NCBI GenBank assembly: GCA_002403075.1
Contig: DHHB01000007.1
Location: 76,193-116,095 of the forward strand
From: a bacterium UBP1_UBA4783
GTDB taxonomy: Bacteria; Krumholzibacteriota; Krumholzibacteriia; Krumholzibacteriales; Krumholzibacteriaceae
DNA length: 39,903 nucleotides
Direction: 5' to 3'
In this document: positions 7,594 to 17,316 of the stretch, piece by piece
Layout of the letters: each line of letters opens with the position of its first letter
Position numbering within the stretch: position 1 is the first letter of the stretch
Notes under the pieces: model-generated
Told to the model about the DNA's origin: nothing
Database searches by the model: none
What the model saw: only the letters and a program-made list of their open reading frames with translations
Position numbers and translations under genes: made by a program

Positions 7594-9834
7594 ATGACGC
7601 GAAGAATGATGCCGGCTCTGTGCCTGCCGGCCGTGATCGTGTTGTTGCTCGTTCCGCCCCCCGCCTCCACGAACGTCCTCCCCCGTCGAAACCGGCAGAC
7701 GGACAATCTGTCGCACCGAATCGCCTCCGCCGTGGAACTGTACCGGGACACGACGCGCACGGCGGTCATCGATTTCTCGGACGGCCTGCTCGATTGGGAC
7801 GACGTGTGGGACACGAACTACGGGGCCGACGACTTCAAACGCTATTACCGCGTGAGCTCGCTCGCGGGAGGATACCTCATCCGGGATCATCGCAACCGCT
7901 ACTCCGAGACCCCGCGCAACTACTTGGAGGAGCAGATCCGGCACATAACCAAACACTACTCGAATGCGGGCTTCTGGGATCCCTCGCGCGGTTTCTGGAT
8001 CGGACGGCTGGACTGGACCCCCGAGAGCGGATGGGAGGCGTGTCCCTTTCATTTTTGGCGGTTCTCGGTCGAGCTCCAGGAGGGAGCCCTCATGGCGGCC
8101 ATGGCCCGCTCGTGCGAGCCCCTCGACAGCTGCCTCGCGGGGGAAGCGATCTACCTCCATACGCGGATCAACGCCGACGGGGCCATCCATGATCTCCCGC
8201 TCGACGAATACCTGTATGAATACGGTCTCGTTCTCTCCGCGCAGTCGCTCGCCGCGCTGTACTTTCACAACAGGCTCGAGCCGCATCCCGCCGACGCCGA
8301 GCACGGCGCCGATTGGAGCGCCGTCTCCTCGATCGCGCGCGAAGACGCCGCGCGCGTGTTCCAATATCTCGCCCGCGCCATGAAAGAGACGCGCTTCGTC
8401 CCGCCCGTTCCGACGGAGAGCCTCGCGGTGCTGCTGAGGGGATTCGTCAACGCGTGGCGGCTGTTCAACAGGTTCGGAGACATTGAAAAGCGCGCCGTCG
8501 CGGAGGATCACATCGTGAGCCTCTCGCGGTCCTTTAGCGCGAACCAGCTCCCGTCCGGCCTGTTCGACATCTCTCATCACACGGCGTCCTATCCGGTGCA
8601 GGTGCAGCTCAAAGCGGACATAGCCCTCATGCTCCGCCACGAAATCCTCCCCGATCCGGCGCTCGTATCCGCGGTCGAGAACAACATGGAGTGGATTCAC
8701 CGCAATCGCTGGGACCGCAGCGAGAAGTACATGGACGCCCTCGAGTGGTCGTCCACCGATACGACCAATTACTTCGAATGCCACCAGATGTGGTACCTCA
8801 TCGCCTCGACGTATCTGGACGAGCATTCCCCGATCGACTACTCCGGAAGACGGGCCCGCGTGTTCGCCTTCCTCACGGACGACAACAGCGCCGACGTCGA
8901 CATGTACCTTCACAACCGCGATACGTACGGCGCATTCTTCGCGTACCGCGCGATCTCGCGGGACGGCACCATCCAGAAGGACGCCTTCCATCGCTGGAAG
9001 GCAGCCTACGAGATCGGCGCCTCCCTCTGGGGTATGGCGCTCAACTATGATCTCTTCGCCGAGGGACGCAGCCATCTTCTGACGCAATGCCCGCCCGGAA
9101 GCTGCGCTTCGTGGGAAACGGCGCTCTTTCTGGGCAAGAGCGTGCCGGGCGGGAAGTTCGTCATGAGCTGGGACGTCGCGTTCAGGGACGTTTCGTTCGC
9201 CGGCGCGATGACGGGCCTGTGCGGCAGCAGATCGGGCGACTGGCGCATCCTGCTCGGAACGGGGGCCGGGTTGAGGTACAGGAACGAGGATCAAGAGGAG
9301 GCCGAGGCCGGCGAGGTGCCCCTGCTCGATTCGGGCGTCACGTACACCCTGCAGATCGCGAAGCTCGGGGAGCGGCTGTTCGCGTGCTCGCTGTATGACG
9401 GGCTGACGCTGCTACACAACTCCGTGATCGACGACGTGGCGCCATCGGATTCCCTCTTCTTCGTCGTGTACCAGTGCAACGGGCCGCCGTTCGACGCGAG
9501 GAACATCTCCGTGGACAACATCCGATATTCGGCCGTCGAGGATATCGTGATGGTTCAACCGCCCGTCCCGTACGAGGCGTATCCGAATCCGTTCAGGGGA
9601 GAGACGATCATCGAGTTCCCGATGGCGCGGGGCGGTTTCGCGAGCCTCAACGTCTTCAACGCGTCCGGCGCGCGCGTGAGGAGACTCCTCGGAACGGCTA
9701 TGCCGTCGGGCAACATACAGATAACGTGGGACGGAAAGGACGATCGCGGAAACAAGCTGCCGTCGGGGATCTATTTCCTCAAGCTTCGCGCGCCGGGGAT
9801 AGCGGATTCCAAGAAGCTCGTCATCCTGAGGTAG
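7594..9834 (+). CDS. secreted protein of unknown function with FlgD-like C-terminal tail
   Basis: A 746-residue exported protein. A signal peptide follows the basic start 'MTRRMMPALCLPAV'. Residues of roughly 40-500 are rich in W, Y, H and helices ('YGLVLSAQSLAALYFHNR', 'NYFECHQMWYLIASTYLDEH'). They look like an alpha/alpha-toroid fold of the kind found in glycoside hydrolases and lyases, but no catalytic signature is certain. A beta-rich section of about 150 residues follows, near 'LSVDNIRY'-like text. The last 80 residues are a FlgD-like Ig domain: 'YPNPFRGETIIEFPM', 'GKDDRGNKLPSGIYFLKL', 'KKLVILR'. Such tails mark secreted or cell-surface proteins in FCB-type lineages. The ATG at 7594 follows AAGGGG with a five-base gap; a longer frame from 7411 has none. 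Confidence 0.75.
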   Translation: MTRRMMPALCLPAVIVLLLVPPPASTNVLPRRNRQTDNLSHRIASAVELYRDTTRTAVIDFSDGLLDWDDVWDTNYGADDFKRYYRVSSLAGGYLIRDHRNRYSETPRNYLEEQIRHITKHYSNAGFWDPSRGFWIGRLDWTPESGWEACPFHFWRFSVELQEGALMAAMARSCEPLDSCLAGEAIYLHTRINADGAIHDLPLDEYLYEYGLVLSAQSLAALYFHNRLEPHPADAEHGADWSAVSSIAREDAARVFQYLARAMKETRFVPPVPTESLAVLLRGFVNAWRLFNRFGDIEKRAVAEDHIVSLSRSFSANQLPSGLFDISHHTASYPVQVQLKADIALMLRHEILPDPALVSAVENNMEWIHRNRWDRSEKYMDALEWSSTDTTNYFECHQMWYLIASTYLDEHSPIDYSGRRARVFAFLTDDNSADVDMYLHNRDTYGAFFAYRAISRDGTIQKDAFHRWKAAYEIGASLWGMALNYDLFAEGRSHLLTQCPPGSCASWETALFLGKSVPGGKFVMSWDVAFRDVSFAGAMTGLCGSRSGDWRILLGTGAGLRYRNEDQEEAEAGEVPLLDSGVTYTLQIAKLGERLFACSLYDGLTLLHNSVIDDVAPSDSLFFVVYQCNGPPFDARNISVDNIRYSAVEDIVMVQPPVPYEAYPNPFRGETIIEFPMARGGFASLNVFNASGARVRRLLGTAMPSGNIQITWDGKDDRGNKLPSGIYFLKLRAPGIADSKKLVILR

Positions 9835-9861
9835 CCGCCGGACGGTTCGCGCGGGCCGGCC

Positions 9862-11565
9862 CTAGTACCCCATCGCGCAGCCGTCCTTGCGCGATTCGCT
9901 CGCGCCGATGAGGACGTCGCGTTTCCGGTCCCACCAGATCCCCTGATATCCCCCGAAGCCCCCGGTGTCCTTCACGATCCGGTGGCCGCGCTCGAGAAGG
10001 GCGCGGACGGCCTCCGGCGCGAATCCGTTCTCGAGAGCCACTTCGCCCCCGTCCCTCATGACCTCTCCGGTCGGTTCGGACGACCCCGAGTGGTTGAAGC
10101 GCGGCGCGTCTCCCGCTTCCTGTATATTCATCCCGAAATCCAGGATGTTGCAGAGGACCTGCACGTGCCCCTGCGGCTGCATCGAGCCCCCCATGACGCC
10201 GAACGAAAAAACGGGGGCGCCGTCGCGCGTCACCATCGCGGGGATGATCGTGTGGAAGGGGCGCTTGCGCGGAGCGAGCGCGTTCGGATGCGAGGGATCG
10301 AGGTTGAAGAGCGCCCCGCGGTCCTGCAGACAGAAGCCGAGCCCGTCGGGCACGGGCCCCGAGCCGAACCCCGCGTAGTTGCTCTGTATGAGCGAGACGA
10401 AGTTCCGGTCCTTGTCGACGACCGTGAGATAGGTCGTCTCGCTCGTCTCGAGCCGGATGTCCCCCGGCGGGATCTCGCGGAGCGCCCGGTCCATCGAGAT
10501 GAGCGCCCGCCGCTTCGCCGCGTACTCCTTCGAAACGAGCTCCGCCACGGGCACCTTCACGAAATCCGGATCCGCGTACCAGCGCGCCGCGTCCTCGAAG
10601 GCGAGCTTCTTCGCCTCGATCATGAGGTGGAGCGCCTCGGCGCTCCCGAAGCCGAGACCGGCGAGATCGTACCCCTCGAGGATATTGAGCATCTGGAGCG
10701 CCGCGATCCCCTGCCCGTTCGGAGGGAGCTCCCAGACGTCGTAGCCGCGGTAGCCCGCTCCCACGGGCTCGACCCACGTCGAGGAATGCTCCGCGAGGTC
10801 CTCGAACCGGATGTAGCCGCCGATCCGCCGCTCGAAGGCGTCGATCGCCCGCGCGATCTCACCGCGGTAGAACGCGTCGCGGCCCTTCGAGGCGAGGAGC
10901 CGGTACGTCCGCGCGAGATCGGGATTGCGGAAGATCTCGCCGGTTCGCGGCGCCCGCCCGCCGGGAAGATAGGTCGAGGCGAAGTTCGGCTCGTTGCGCA
11001 GGCGCCGTCCGCCGAGCTCCCAGTAATGGGCGATGACCTCCGTCACCGGAAAGCCCTCCTCGGCGTACCGGATGGCCGGCGCGAGGATCTCCTTCATCGG
11101 GAGCTTTCCGAACTTCTTGTGCAGCTCGAACCACCCGTCGACGCAGCCCGGAACCGTCTGCGGCAGAACGCCGGTGTACGGCATGGACGAGACGCCGCGC
11201 GAACGGACCTCCTCGATCGTGAGCAGCGCGGGCGCGCGCCCGCTCGCGTTGAGGCCGTAGAGCCGGTTCGACTTCGCGTCCCAGACGATGGCGAAGAGAT
11301 CCCCGCCGACGCCGCACGAAACGGGCTCCATGAGACCGAGCGCCGCGTTCACCGCGATCGCCGCGTCGAAGGCGTTGCCCCCCGCCTTGAGAACGTCGAC
11401 GCCTATCTGCACGGCGAGCGGCTGGGCCGCGCAGACCATGCCGTGTCCCGCGACGACCTCGGAGCGCGAGGCGAACGTCCGCCCCGCCGGCCGATCGAAT
11501 CCTCCCGTCGATTCCGGAAGGAGAGACGCGCAGAGAGCGAGCAACATGATCGACTTCGCTTTCAT
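9862..11565 (-). CDS. ggt: gamma-glutamyltransferase (periplasmic Ntn hydrolase)
   Basis: A 567-residue gamma-glutamyltranspeptidase precursor. These cleave gamma-glutamyl bonds of glutathione and related compounds, or transfer the glutamyl group. A signal peptide precedes the large-subunit region with 'GGNAFDAAIAVNAALGLMEP' and 'GVGGDLFAIVWD'. The self-cleavage and nucleophile threonine is T377 in 'ETTYLTVVDKD'. The common TTHxS motif is here TTYLT, so the histidine is replaced by tyrosine. 'MGGSMQPQGHVQVL' is the late family motif (GGS in many members). The ATG at 11565 follows GGGAGG with a six-base gap. The gene is last in a probable six-gene operon with other peptidases and converges on the FlgD-tailed gene with only 27 bases between stops. 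Confidence 0.92.
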   Translation of the reverse strand: MKAKSIMLLALCASLLPESTGGFDRPAGRTFASRSEVVAGHGMVCAAQPLAVQIGVDVLKAGGNAFDAAIAVNAALGLMEPVSCGVGGDLFAIVWDAKSNRLYGLNASGRAPALLTIEEVRSRGVSSMPYTGVLPQTVPGCVDGWFELHKKFGKLPMKEILAPAIRYAEEGFPVTEVIAHYWELGGRRLRNEPNFASTYLPGGRAPRTGEIFRNPDLARTYRLLASKGRDAFYRGEIARAIDAFERRIGGYIRFEDLAEHSSTWVEPVGAGYRGYDVWELPPNGQGIAALQMLNILEGYDLAGLGFGSAEALHLMIEAKKLAFEDAARWYADPDFVKVPVAELVSKEYAAKRRALISMDRALREIPPGDIRLETSETTYLTVVDKDRNFVSLIQSNYAGFGSGPVPDGLGFCLQDRGALFNLDPSHPNALAPRKRPFHTIIPAMVTRDGAPVFSFGVMGGSMQPQGHVQVLCNILDFGMNIQEAGDAPRFNHSGSSEPTGEVMRDGGEVALENGFAPEAVRALLERGHRIVKDTGGFGGYQGIWWDRKRDVLIGASESRKDGCAMGY

Positions 11566-11611
11566 CGAGGCCCTCCCGGGTTTCGGCGCTCCGCGGCGGA
11601 CGCGGCGGTCG

Positions 11612-13666
11612 CTATCGCGGTCCTGCGCCGATCCAGCGGCGCAGCCATCCGTCGAACTCGCCGTACCAGTAGATCGAGTTCTGCGGCGTGAGGACCCAGT
11701 GGTTCTCGTCCGGGAAACAGACGAGCTTCGCCGGCACGCCTCGCTCCTTGAGCATCCCGTACACCTCGAGGGCGTTGCCGAGGGGCACCCGGTAATCGCG
11801 TTCGCCGTGGATGACCAGCGTCGGCGTGACGTAGTTCTTCATGTTCTGCGCGGGGCTCCAGCGGACGACCCGATCGAGGTCCTTCCACGGCGTGCTGCCG
11901 TACGAGCGCTCGCGGCCGTGCGTGATGTCGGAGCCGGTCTGCGCGAGGAAGTCGAACACCCCCGCGTGGTTGACGAGGCAGGCGAAGCGGTCGGTCTGCG
12001 TGCCGATCCAGCTCGCGAGGTACCCGCCGTAGCTTCCCCCGGCGACGGCCATCCGCTTCTCGTCGACGAAACCCCTCGCGACGAGATAATCGGCCGCGCG
12101 CATGACGTCGACGAAAGGCTTGCGGCCGTGCTCGCCGGATATCGCGTCCGTGAACTCCTGTCCGAAGCTCGACGAGCCGTGGAAGTTCACCATCGCCGTG
12201 ACGTAGCCCGGCGCCGCGAAGGCCTGCGCGTTCCACCGGAAGTGGAACTCGTCGCCGAAGATGCCGTGCGGCCCGCCGTGCACGAGTATGAGAAGCGGCC
12301 ATTTCTTCGAGGCGTCGAACCCCGGCGGATAGAGGACGAACATCTGAACGTCGGCGTCCTCGAACCCCTTGAACGCGACGTTCTCGACCGCGCCCCACTC
12401 GATCCCCGCGAGAAGCTCGTCGTTGAACGAGGAGAGCTTCCGCGGATCCTTGCCGTTCGCCTTGACGGCGTAGACTTCGTTCGGCGCGGAGAGGTCGTTG
12501 TGGAGATACACGATCCGGCCGTCGGGCGCGACGCGGGCGGAGCCGTTCGATCCGCCGCGGAGGATCTCCTTCACGGGCCCGCCGTTGCTGCCGATCGAGA
12601 ATATCGACTGCATGGCGCGGTCCTCGGCCGTGAAGACGATCGTCCGCCCGTCCTTCGAGAAGGTCCACTCCGCGGGGGATCGGTCCCAGTCGGGGGTCAG
12701 CACCGTCTTTGCGCCCGCGAGCCGGTCGTAGCGCACGAGACGAACGCGGTCCCCGTAGAAACCGAGGATCTTCTGCATGCCGTAGAGGATGTACTTCCCG
12801 TCGGGGGAATAGCGAGGGGAGAAATCGTCGGCGGGATTCTCCGGCGTGATGTTCCGCGCCTTCCCCGGCTCGTCGAGCCGCATGACGTAGACGTCCGCGG
12901 CGAGCGAGTCGTACGGCGGCCCGTGCCGGAGGGCCGAGAAAACGATCTCCTTCCCGTCCGGAGAAACGTCGTAGTCGATACCGCCCGACTCGGAGAAATA
13001 CCGGCTCCATCCCGGCGTGAGGTCGGTCACCGCCTTGGTCTCGAGATCGACCATGAAGAGGTGCGGGATCGTCCCGTCGGTGAGCCAGTGGTCCCAGTAG
13101 CGGTAGAACCGGTCCTCGGTCGCCTTGGCCGTGACCTTTCTCTCCGCGCGCCTGTCGAGCTCGGCCTTCATGGAGTCGAGCTTCCCTTCGTATCCGGGGA
13201 GAACCTCCGAGACGAAGAGAACGGCGCTCCGTCCGGGGATCCATTTCGGGCTCGAGGCGCCGAGCGGCATGCCGGTATAGGAGACAGCTTCTCCGCCGTC
13301 GCGGGAGATGACGTGAAGCTGCGCCTTTTCTCCGTCGCGCTTCGCGACGAAGGCGAGCCGCGTCCCGCAGGGGCTCCAGACGGGCGAGCTTTCGGTGGTC
13401 TCACCCGTCGTGAAGCGCTTCGCGGCCGAGCCGTCCGTCGGCACGAGCCAGATATCACCTTGCCCCTTGTTCTTCTCGACGTCGAACTCCGTCACGACGA
13501 CGGCGGCGAACTTCCCGTCGGGGGAGAGATCGAGCGATCCGACGCGCTTCATGTTCCACAGGTCCTCGGCCGCGAGGGGGCGCTTGACGCCGGCGGCGAT
13601 TACCCCCTCCGCGAGGAGCGCGACCGCGAGGGCCGCGGCGACCGCGAGCACGATTCGACGATTCAA
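11612..13666 (-). CDS. S9 family prolyl oligopeptidase-type serine peptidase (TTG start)
   Basis: A 684-residue exported peptidase of the DPP/acylaminoacyl-peptidase branch. A signal peptide ('RIVLAVAAALAVALLAEG') is followed by a beta-propeller of WD40/TolB-like blades with repeated 'SPDGK' turns, then an alpha/beta-hydrolase domain. The triad is visible: S545 in 'GGSYGGYLASW', D624 in 'HGERDYRVP', H656 in 'DENHWVLT'. It would cleave short peptides in the periplasm. The start codon is TTG at 13666, supported by GAAAGGAT six bases upstream and by the signal peptide that begins directly there. It lies 34 bases after sppA and 46 before ggt on the same strand. Confidence 0.93.
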   Translation of the reverse strand: MNRRIVLAVAAALAVALLAEGVIAAGVKRPLAAEDLWNMKRVGSLDLSPDGKFAAVVVTEFDVEKNKGQGDIWLVPTDGSAAKRFTTGETTESSPVWSPCGTRLAFVAKRDGEKAQLHVISRDGGEAVSYTGMPLGASSPKWIPGRSAVLFVSEVLPGYEGKLDSMKAELDRRAERKVTAKATEDRFYRYWDHWLTDGTIPHLFMVDLETKAVTDLTPGWSRYFSESGGIDYDVSPDGKEIVFSALRHGPPYDSLAADVYVMRLDEPGKARNITPENPADDFSPRYSPDGKYILYGMQKILGFYGDRVRLVRYDRLAGAKTVLTPDWDRSPAEWTFSKDGRTIVFTAEDRAMQSIFSIGSNGGPVKEILRGGSNGSARVAPDGRIVYLHNDLSAPNEVYAVKANGKDPRKLSSFNDELLAGIEWGAVENVAFKGFEDADVQMFVLYPPGFDASKKWPLLILVHGGPHGIFGDEFHFRWNAQAFAAPGYVTAMVNFHGSSSFGQEFTDAISGEHGRKPFVDVMRAADYLVARGFVDEKRMAVAGGSYGGYLASWIGTQTDRFACLVNHAGVFDFLAQTGSDITHGRERSYGSTPWKDLDRVVRWSPAQNMKNYVTPTLVIHGERDYRVPLGNALEVYGMLKERGVPAKLVCFPDENHWVLTPQNSIYWYGEFDGWLRRWIGAGPR

Positions 13667-13700
13667 GGCGATCCTTTCTCAGGGCGGACGGCGCGGTCGT

Positions 13701-15431
13701 CTACCGCGCCGCCGAGCTCTCCGTGATGTACAGATTGTTCCCGTTCAGCATACGCCACGTGCCGGCGAGGTCCTCTCTGACGAACCGATGCGCCGCGTAG
13801 GTGGCCGCCGCCGCGATGCCTCCGCCGTCGCCGGTGAGGATCTCGAGAAGCCCCTTCTTCTTCGGATAGTGCACGACCGACACCTTCTCGTCGGCCGGGA
13901 TCTTCGCGAGCTCCTTCGCGATCTCGATCGAACGGTCGAGCCCGCCGAGCTCGTCCACGAGACCGTTCTCCTTGGCCTGTCTCCCGGACCAGACCCGGCC
14001 GTACGAGAGCGCGGTCGCCTCCTCGATCGTCATTCCGCGGCGCTTCGCGACGTCCTCGAGCCACTGATTGAAACCGTCCCAGTGATTTTGCTCGAACCGG
14101 GCCCGCTCCTCGGGGGTGAAATCGCGGTAGTCCGACATGAGGAGCGCCATGGGGCCCTTCGTCACGACGTCCTGCGTGACGCCGATCTTGTCGTAGAGCC
14201 CCTTCATGTTGAACTTCATGCTGATGGAGCCGATCGAGCCCGTGATCGTCATCGGATCGGCGACGATCTTCGACGCCTGATAGCTGATGTAGTATCCGCC
14301 CGAAGCCGCGACGTCGACCATGCTCGCGACGACCGGCTTGGTCTCCGAGACGACGGCTACCTCGTGCCCGATGAGATCGCTCGCGAGACCCTCCCCGCCC
14401 GGGCTGTCGACGCGGAACACGATCGCTGCGACGTCCTTGTCCTTCGCAGCGGCGCGAAGATCGGCGATGACCGTTTCGTGCCCCATCATGACGCCGAAGA
14501 GCGGATCGATCCGGCTCGTGCGGCCGCCGATCAAGCCGTGCGCGTGGATGACCGCGATCTTCTTCTTCCCCTTGAGCCCGACCTTCTCCGGCTTCACGCC
14601 CGCGTACGTCGACTGGGAGATCGTGCGAAGATCCTCTCCCGCTTTGTGAACGAGCTTCCGCTCGAGCTCGTTCCAGTAGATGACGCCGTCCGCGAGGCCG
14701 TTCTCGCGCGCCTCGTCCGCCGTCATGACGGCGAGGCTCATGATCTCGACGATCTTCTCCTCCGTAAGGCCGCGGTCCTCGCCGAGCGCCTTCACGAACA
14801 TGCTCCAGCGCTCTTCGAGGATCCACACGTCGTTTTCGCGGGCCTCGGGGGACATATCGGCGCGCGTGAACATCTCGGCCGCGGCCTTGTACTCCTTGAT
14901 CTTGTGGAGGTTCGGCTTGATGCCGAGCTTCTCGAGCGTTCCCTTGAGGTGCATGCTTCCCGAACCCATGCCGATGAACTGGACGTACGCCGGAGGCGCG
15001 AGCCAGATCGAGTCGCACGCGGAGGCGAGGTAATAGGCGTTGCGATTCATGTCGTCGGACCAGCAGTGGACCTTCTTTCCCGCGCCGCGCACCTTCCGAA
15101 TTGCCCCGCGCATCTCCTCGAGCATGGCGGGCCCGGCGCCGTTCGAGCCGCTGATCTTCACGACGACGCCCTCGACGCGCTTGTCGACGGCGGCCTTCTC
15201 GAGGTTGCCGAGCACCCGCTGCAGCGTTTCCCCGCCGCCGCCGACGGCGCCGAGAATGCCGGCCGGCGGATCGTACTCGTCGATCGAGCCGTAGAGATCG
15301 ACGACGAGCCACGAGCGGTCTTCGATCTTCTTCTTCGAATCGCTCTTCGAGACGACGATCCCGACGACGACCGACGCCGTGACGACGATCGCGAGGATCG
15401 TCGCGAAAAAGCTCTGCCAGAATGCTTTCAT
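13701..15431 (-). CDS. sppA: signal peptide peptidase SppA, 67K type
   Basis: A 576-residue membrane-anchored serine protease with one N-terminal membrane helix ('FFATILAIVVTASVVVGIVV') and two ClpP-like halves, as in the long SppA of E. coli. It degrades cleaved signal peptides and other membrane-bound peptides. The Ser-Lys dyad is seen: K182 in 'KEYKAAAEMF' of the N-terminal half and S377 in 'DVAASGGYYIS' of the C-terminal half. 'FRVDSPGGEGLASD' and 'TGSIGSI' match the oxyanion and fold motifs. The ATG at 15431 follows GGGAGG. It shares an operon-like run with an S9 peptidase and GGT. Confidence 0.93.
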   Translation of the reverse strand: MKAFWQSFFATILAIVVTASVVVGIVVSKSDSKKKIEDRSWLVVDLYGSIDEYDPPAGILGAVGGGGETLQRVLGNLEKAAVDKRVEGVVVKISGSNGAGPAMLEEMRGAIRKVRGAGKKVHCWSDDMNRNAYYLASACDSIWLAPPAYVQFIGMGSGSMHLKGTLEKLGIKPNLHKIKEYKAAAEMFTRADMSPEARENDVWILEERWSMFVKALGEDRGLTEEKIVEIMSLAVMTADEARENGLADGVIYWNELERKLVHKAGEDLRTISQSTYAGVKPEKVGLKGKKKIAVIHAHGLIGGRTSRIDPLFGVMMGHETVIADLRAAAKDKDVAAIVFRVDSPGGEGLASDLIGHEVAVVSETKPVVASMVDVAASGGYYISYQASKIVADPMTITGSIGSISMKFNMKGLYDKIGVTQDVVTKGPMALLMSDYRDFTPEERARFEQNHWDGFNQWLEDVAKRRGMTIEEATALSYGRVWSGRQAKENGLVDELGGLDRSIEIAKELAKIPADEKVSVVHYPKKKGLLEILTGDGGGIAAAATYAAHRFVREDLAGTWRMLNGNNLYITESSAAR

Positions 15432-15483
15432 GTCGAGCGCCTCCCGCGCTGCCGCGCCGACCGGTGGCGATCCGCCCGCGACG

Positions 15484-15969
15484 CTACTTGCCGGCCAGCT
15501 CCTTTTTCATGTTGAAGAGGTAGATGATATGCTGCTGCTCCTCCGCGATGAGCGTCTGTATGACCTCTCGGTTTTTCGGGTCGACGAACGGCACGAGCCC
15601 ACTGAAGAAGAGGATCGCGTCCTTCTCGAAGCCCATGCCCTTTTCGATCGCGTCGACGGGGGTCTTGACCTCCTCGGCGAACTTCGCCGCCGTGAGATCC
15701 ATGTAGAGATCGCTCTGCACGAGCGCGTTCATGTACGCCTCGGTCTCGCCCGCGTAGGATTCCGTATACTGCGCCTTCGAGAGGCCGTCCCGTATCTCGG
15801 TGAAGCGGCGGACGTGCTCCACCTCCCACTTGTAGAGCTTCTCGAAGAGCTCGTAGAGCTCGCGCTGACCTTTGAAGCGCTCGGCGCACATCGCGTAGAA
15901 ATCACGGCGCTTCTTCTCCTTCTCGATCCCGATTTCGACGATCTCCGCGGGCTGCAAAATATTCGCCAC
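15484..15969 (-). CDS. rubrerythrin-like (ferritin-family) diiron protein without rubredoxin domain
   Basis: A 161-residue all-helical protein with the diiron ligand pattern of the rubrerythrin/erythrin family. It shows E in 'EKEKKRRDFYAM', 'EVEHVRRF' (ExxH), 'EKDAILFFSGL', and 'AEEQQHIIYLF' (ExxH). The C-terminal rubredoxin CxxC pairs are absent. It probably reduces peroxide or senses or stores iron in the cytoplasm, with electrons from another donor. The start is GTG at 15969, preceded by AAGGGAGG with a seven-base spacer. It sits between the haem-barrel gene and sppA with gaps of 61 and 52 bases, so it is likely cotranscribed with the cytochromes. Confidence 0.85.
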   Translation of the reverse strand: MANILQPAEIVEIGIEKEKKRRDFYAMCAERFKGQRELYELFEKLYKWEVEHVRRFTEIRDGLSKAQYTESYAGETEAYMNALVQSDLYMDLTAAKFAEEVKTPVDAIEKGMGFEKDAILFFSGLVPFVDPKNREVIQTLIAEEQQHIIYLFNMKKELAGK

Positions 15970-16030
15970 GGATGGTCCTCCCTTCGAAAGGCGTCCCGTT
16001 CGTTTCGATTCGACAAAACCTGCGCGTCGA

Positions 16031-17266
16031 TCAGAACGCGGCCGTGAAGCCGGCCGCGACGTTCCACTCTTCGTCCACCTCGCGATACTGAAGCTCGGTG
16101 CTTATACGGAAGTTCCGGCGCAAAAGATACGAGTAATTGAGCGCCTCGGCCCGGTAGTCGAGCGACGTTTTTCGCCCGTTCGTGTCGGCGAACCGGCCGG
16201 GGTATACTTCATGGACGTCGGAATCAACGTAGTTATAGAGAAACGTGACGAACGACCGGCCGAGCTCCCCCCGCACCGCCCAGATCGCCTCGACGAATCC
16301 GCCCCGCGTCTTCGTTCGGCCGGCCCCCGCCTCGAGGAAGAACGGATTGTCGTCTGTGCGCTCGAGGTACTGCCAGTTGAGCTGGAGCGCGGATCCCGCG
16401 TCCACCGTTCCGTCCACGCCCCAGTATCGGTGCTCGTTCGCGACGTACGCGCCTTCGGACATCTCGTGGGCGTTGCAGAGGTATCCGAAGGCGCCGAGAC
16501 GCACCGGGCCGACCCCGTGCGATCCCCGCACGAGGACGTTTTTCCAGTCGTCGTCGTCGAAGATATTCCCCGCCGCCCCGATGCCGTTTCCGTTCACGAC
16601 CACCGCGACGAGATCCGTGCCGAAAGGCGCCGCGTAGGCGGCCATAAAGCCGCGGTCGTACGTGAGGTTGGTCCTCGTATCGCCGACGCGGGTCCGGTAG
16701 ATCTCGTAGTCCTCGAGCGTGAGCCGCAGCTCCCGTTTGAAGAGCGGATCGGACACCTGGAATTGCCCGATCATGAGGTCGAGGTCGACGCCGAAAAGAT
16801 CATTGAATCCGACGAATGCGTCCTCGACGCCCGCGACTTCCCCGCGCTCGGACATGTAGAAATAGATGTAATAAATGATATTTTTCGCGATGTTGCCCCC
16901 GGACATGATCTTGATTCCGTAGGGCGTCTTGAGGTCGGCCTGATCCCGGCCGTCCCGCGCGGCGTAGGTCGCGTAGGCGTCCACTCGGATCGCGAGCGGA
17001 AGCTCGCGCACGAGGGTGAGAAGGCTGTCGCCCGTCTCGGGGGTATGCCGCGCCGGCTCCTTTCCCTCGAGCCGGTACCCGTTGCCCGCGAAATCCTCGC
17101 CGTAGGGCTTGAGACGGGGCGCCGGGGCGTGGCACGTCGTGCAGGACATGCGATACTTGCGGGCGAACGCGGGGATGGCCCCGCAATCGCCGGCGGCGAA
17201 ACACACGACCGCCGCGGCGATCGCGGCCGCCGCGGTCCATCGCGTATGTCCCATCATGCTCGTCAT
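16031..17266 (-). CDS. monohaem-bearing outer-membrane beta-barrel-like protein
   Basis: A 411-residue exported protein. After a signal peptide comes 'IPAFARKYRMSCTTCH', a c-type haem site (C42-x-x-C45-H46) in the context 'FARKY..SC.TCH..P.LK.YG..F..NGY'. That context heads a recurrent family of predicted outer-membrane proteins in metal-reducing and uncultured bacteria. The remainder is alternating, aromatic-rich beta sequence ending in phenylalanine (AAGFTAAF), as outer-membrane barrels do. It may conduct electrons across or at the outer membrane together with the pentahaem cytochrome encoded 50 bases upstream. The ATG at 17266 follows AAGGGAG. The barrel and electron-transfer role are inferred. 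Confidence 0.75.
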   Translation of the reverse strand: MTSMMGHTRWTAAAAIAAAVVCFAAGDCGAIPAFARKYRMSCTTCHAPAPRLKPYGEDFAGNGYRLEGKEPARHTPETGDSLLTLVRELPLAIRVDAYATYAARDGRDQADLKTPYGIKIMSGGNIAKNIIYYIYFYMSERGEVAGVEDAFVGFNDLFGVDLDLMIGQFQVSDPLFKRELRLTLEDYEIYRTRVGDTRTNLTYDRGFMAAYAAPFGTDLVAVVVNGNGIGAAGNIFDDDDWKNVLVRGSHGVGPVRLGAFGYLCNAHEMSEGAYVANEHRYWGVDGTVDAGSALQLNWQYLERTDDNPFFLEAGAGRTKTRGGFVEAIWAVRGELGRSFVTFLYNYVDSDVHEVYPGRFADTNGRKTSLDYRAEALNYSYLLRRNFRISTELQYREVDEEWNVAAGFTAAF

Positions 17267-17316
17267 CGTCGCTCCCTTCGTTTCCGGGGCGGCTTCGCCG
17301 CGCCGCGGCCGGCGCC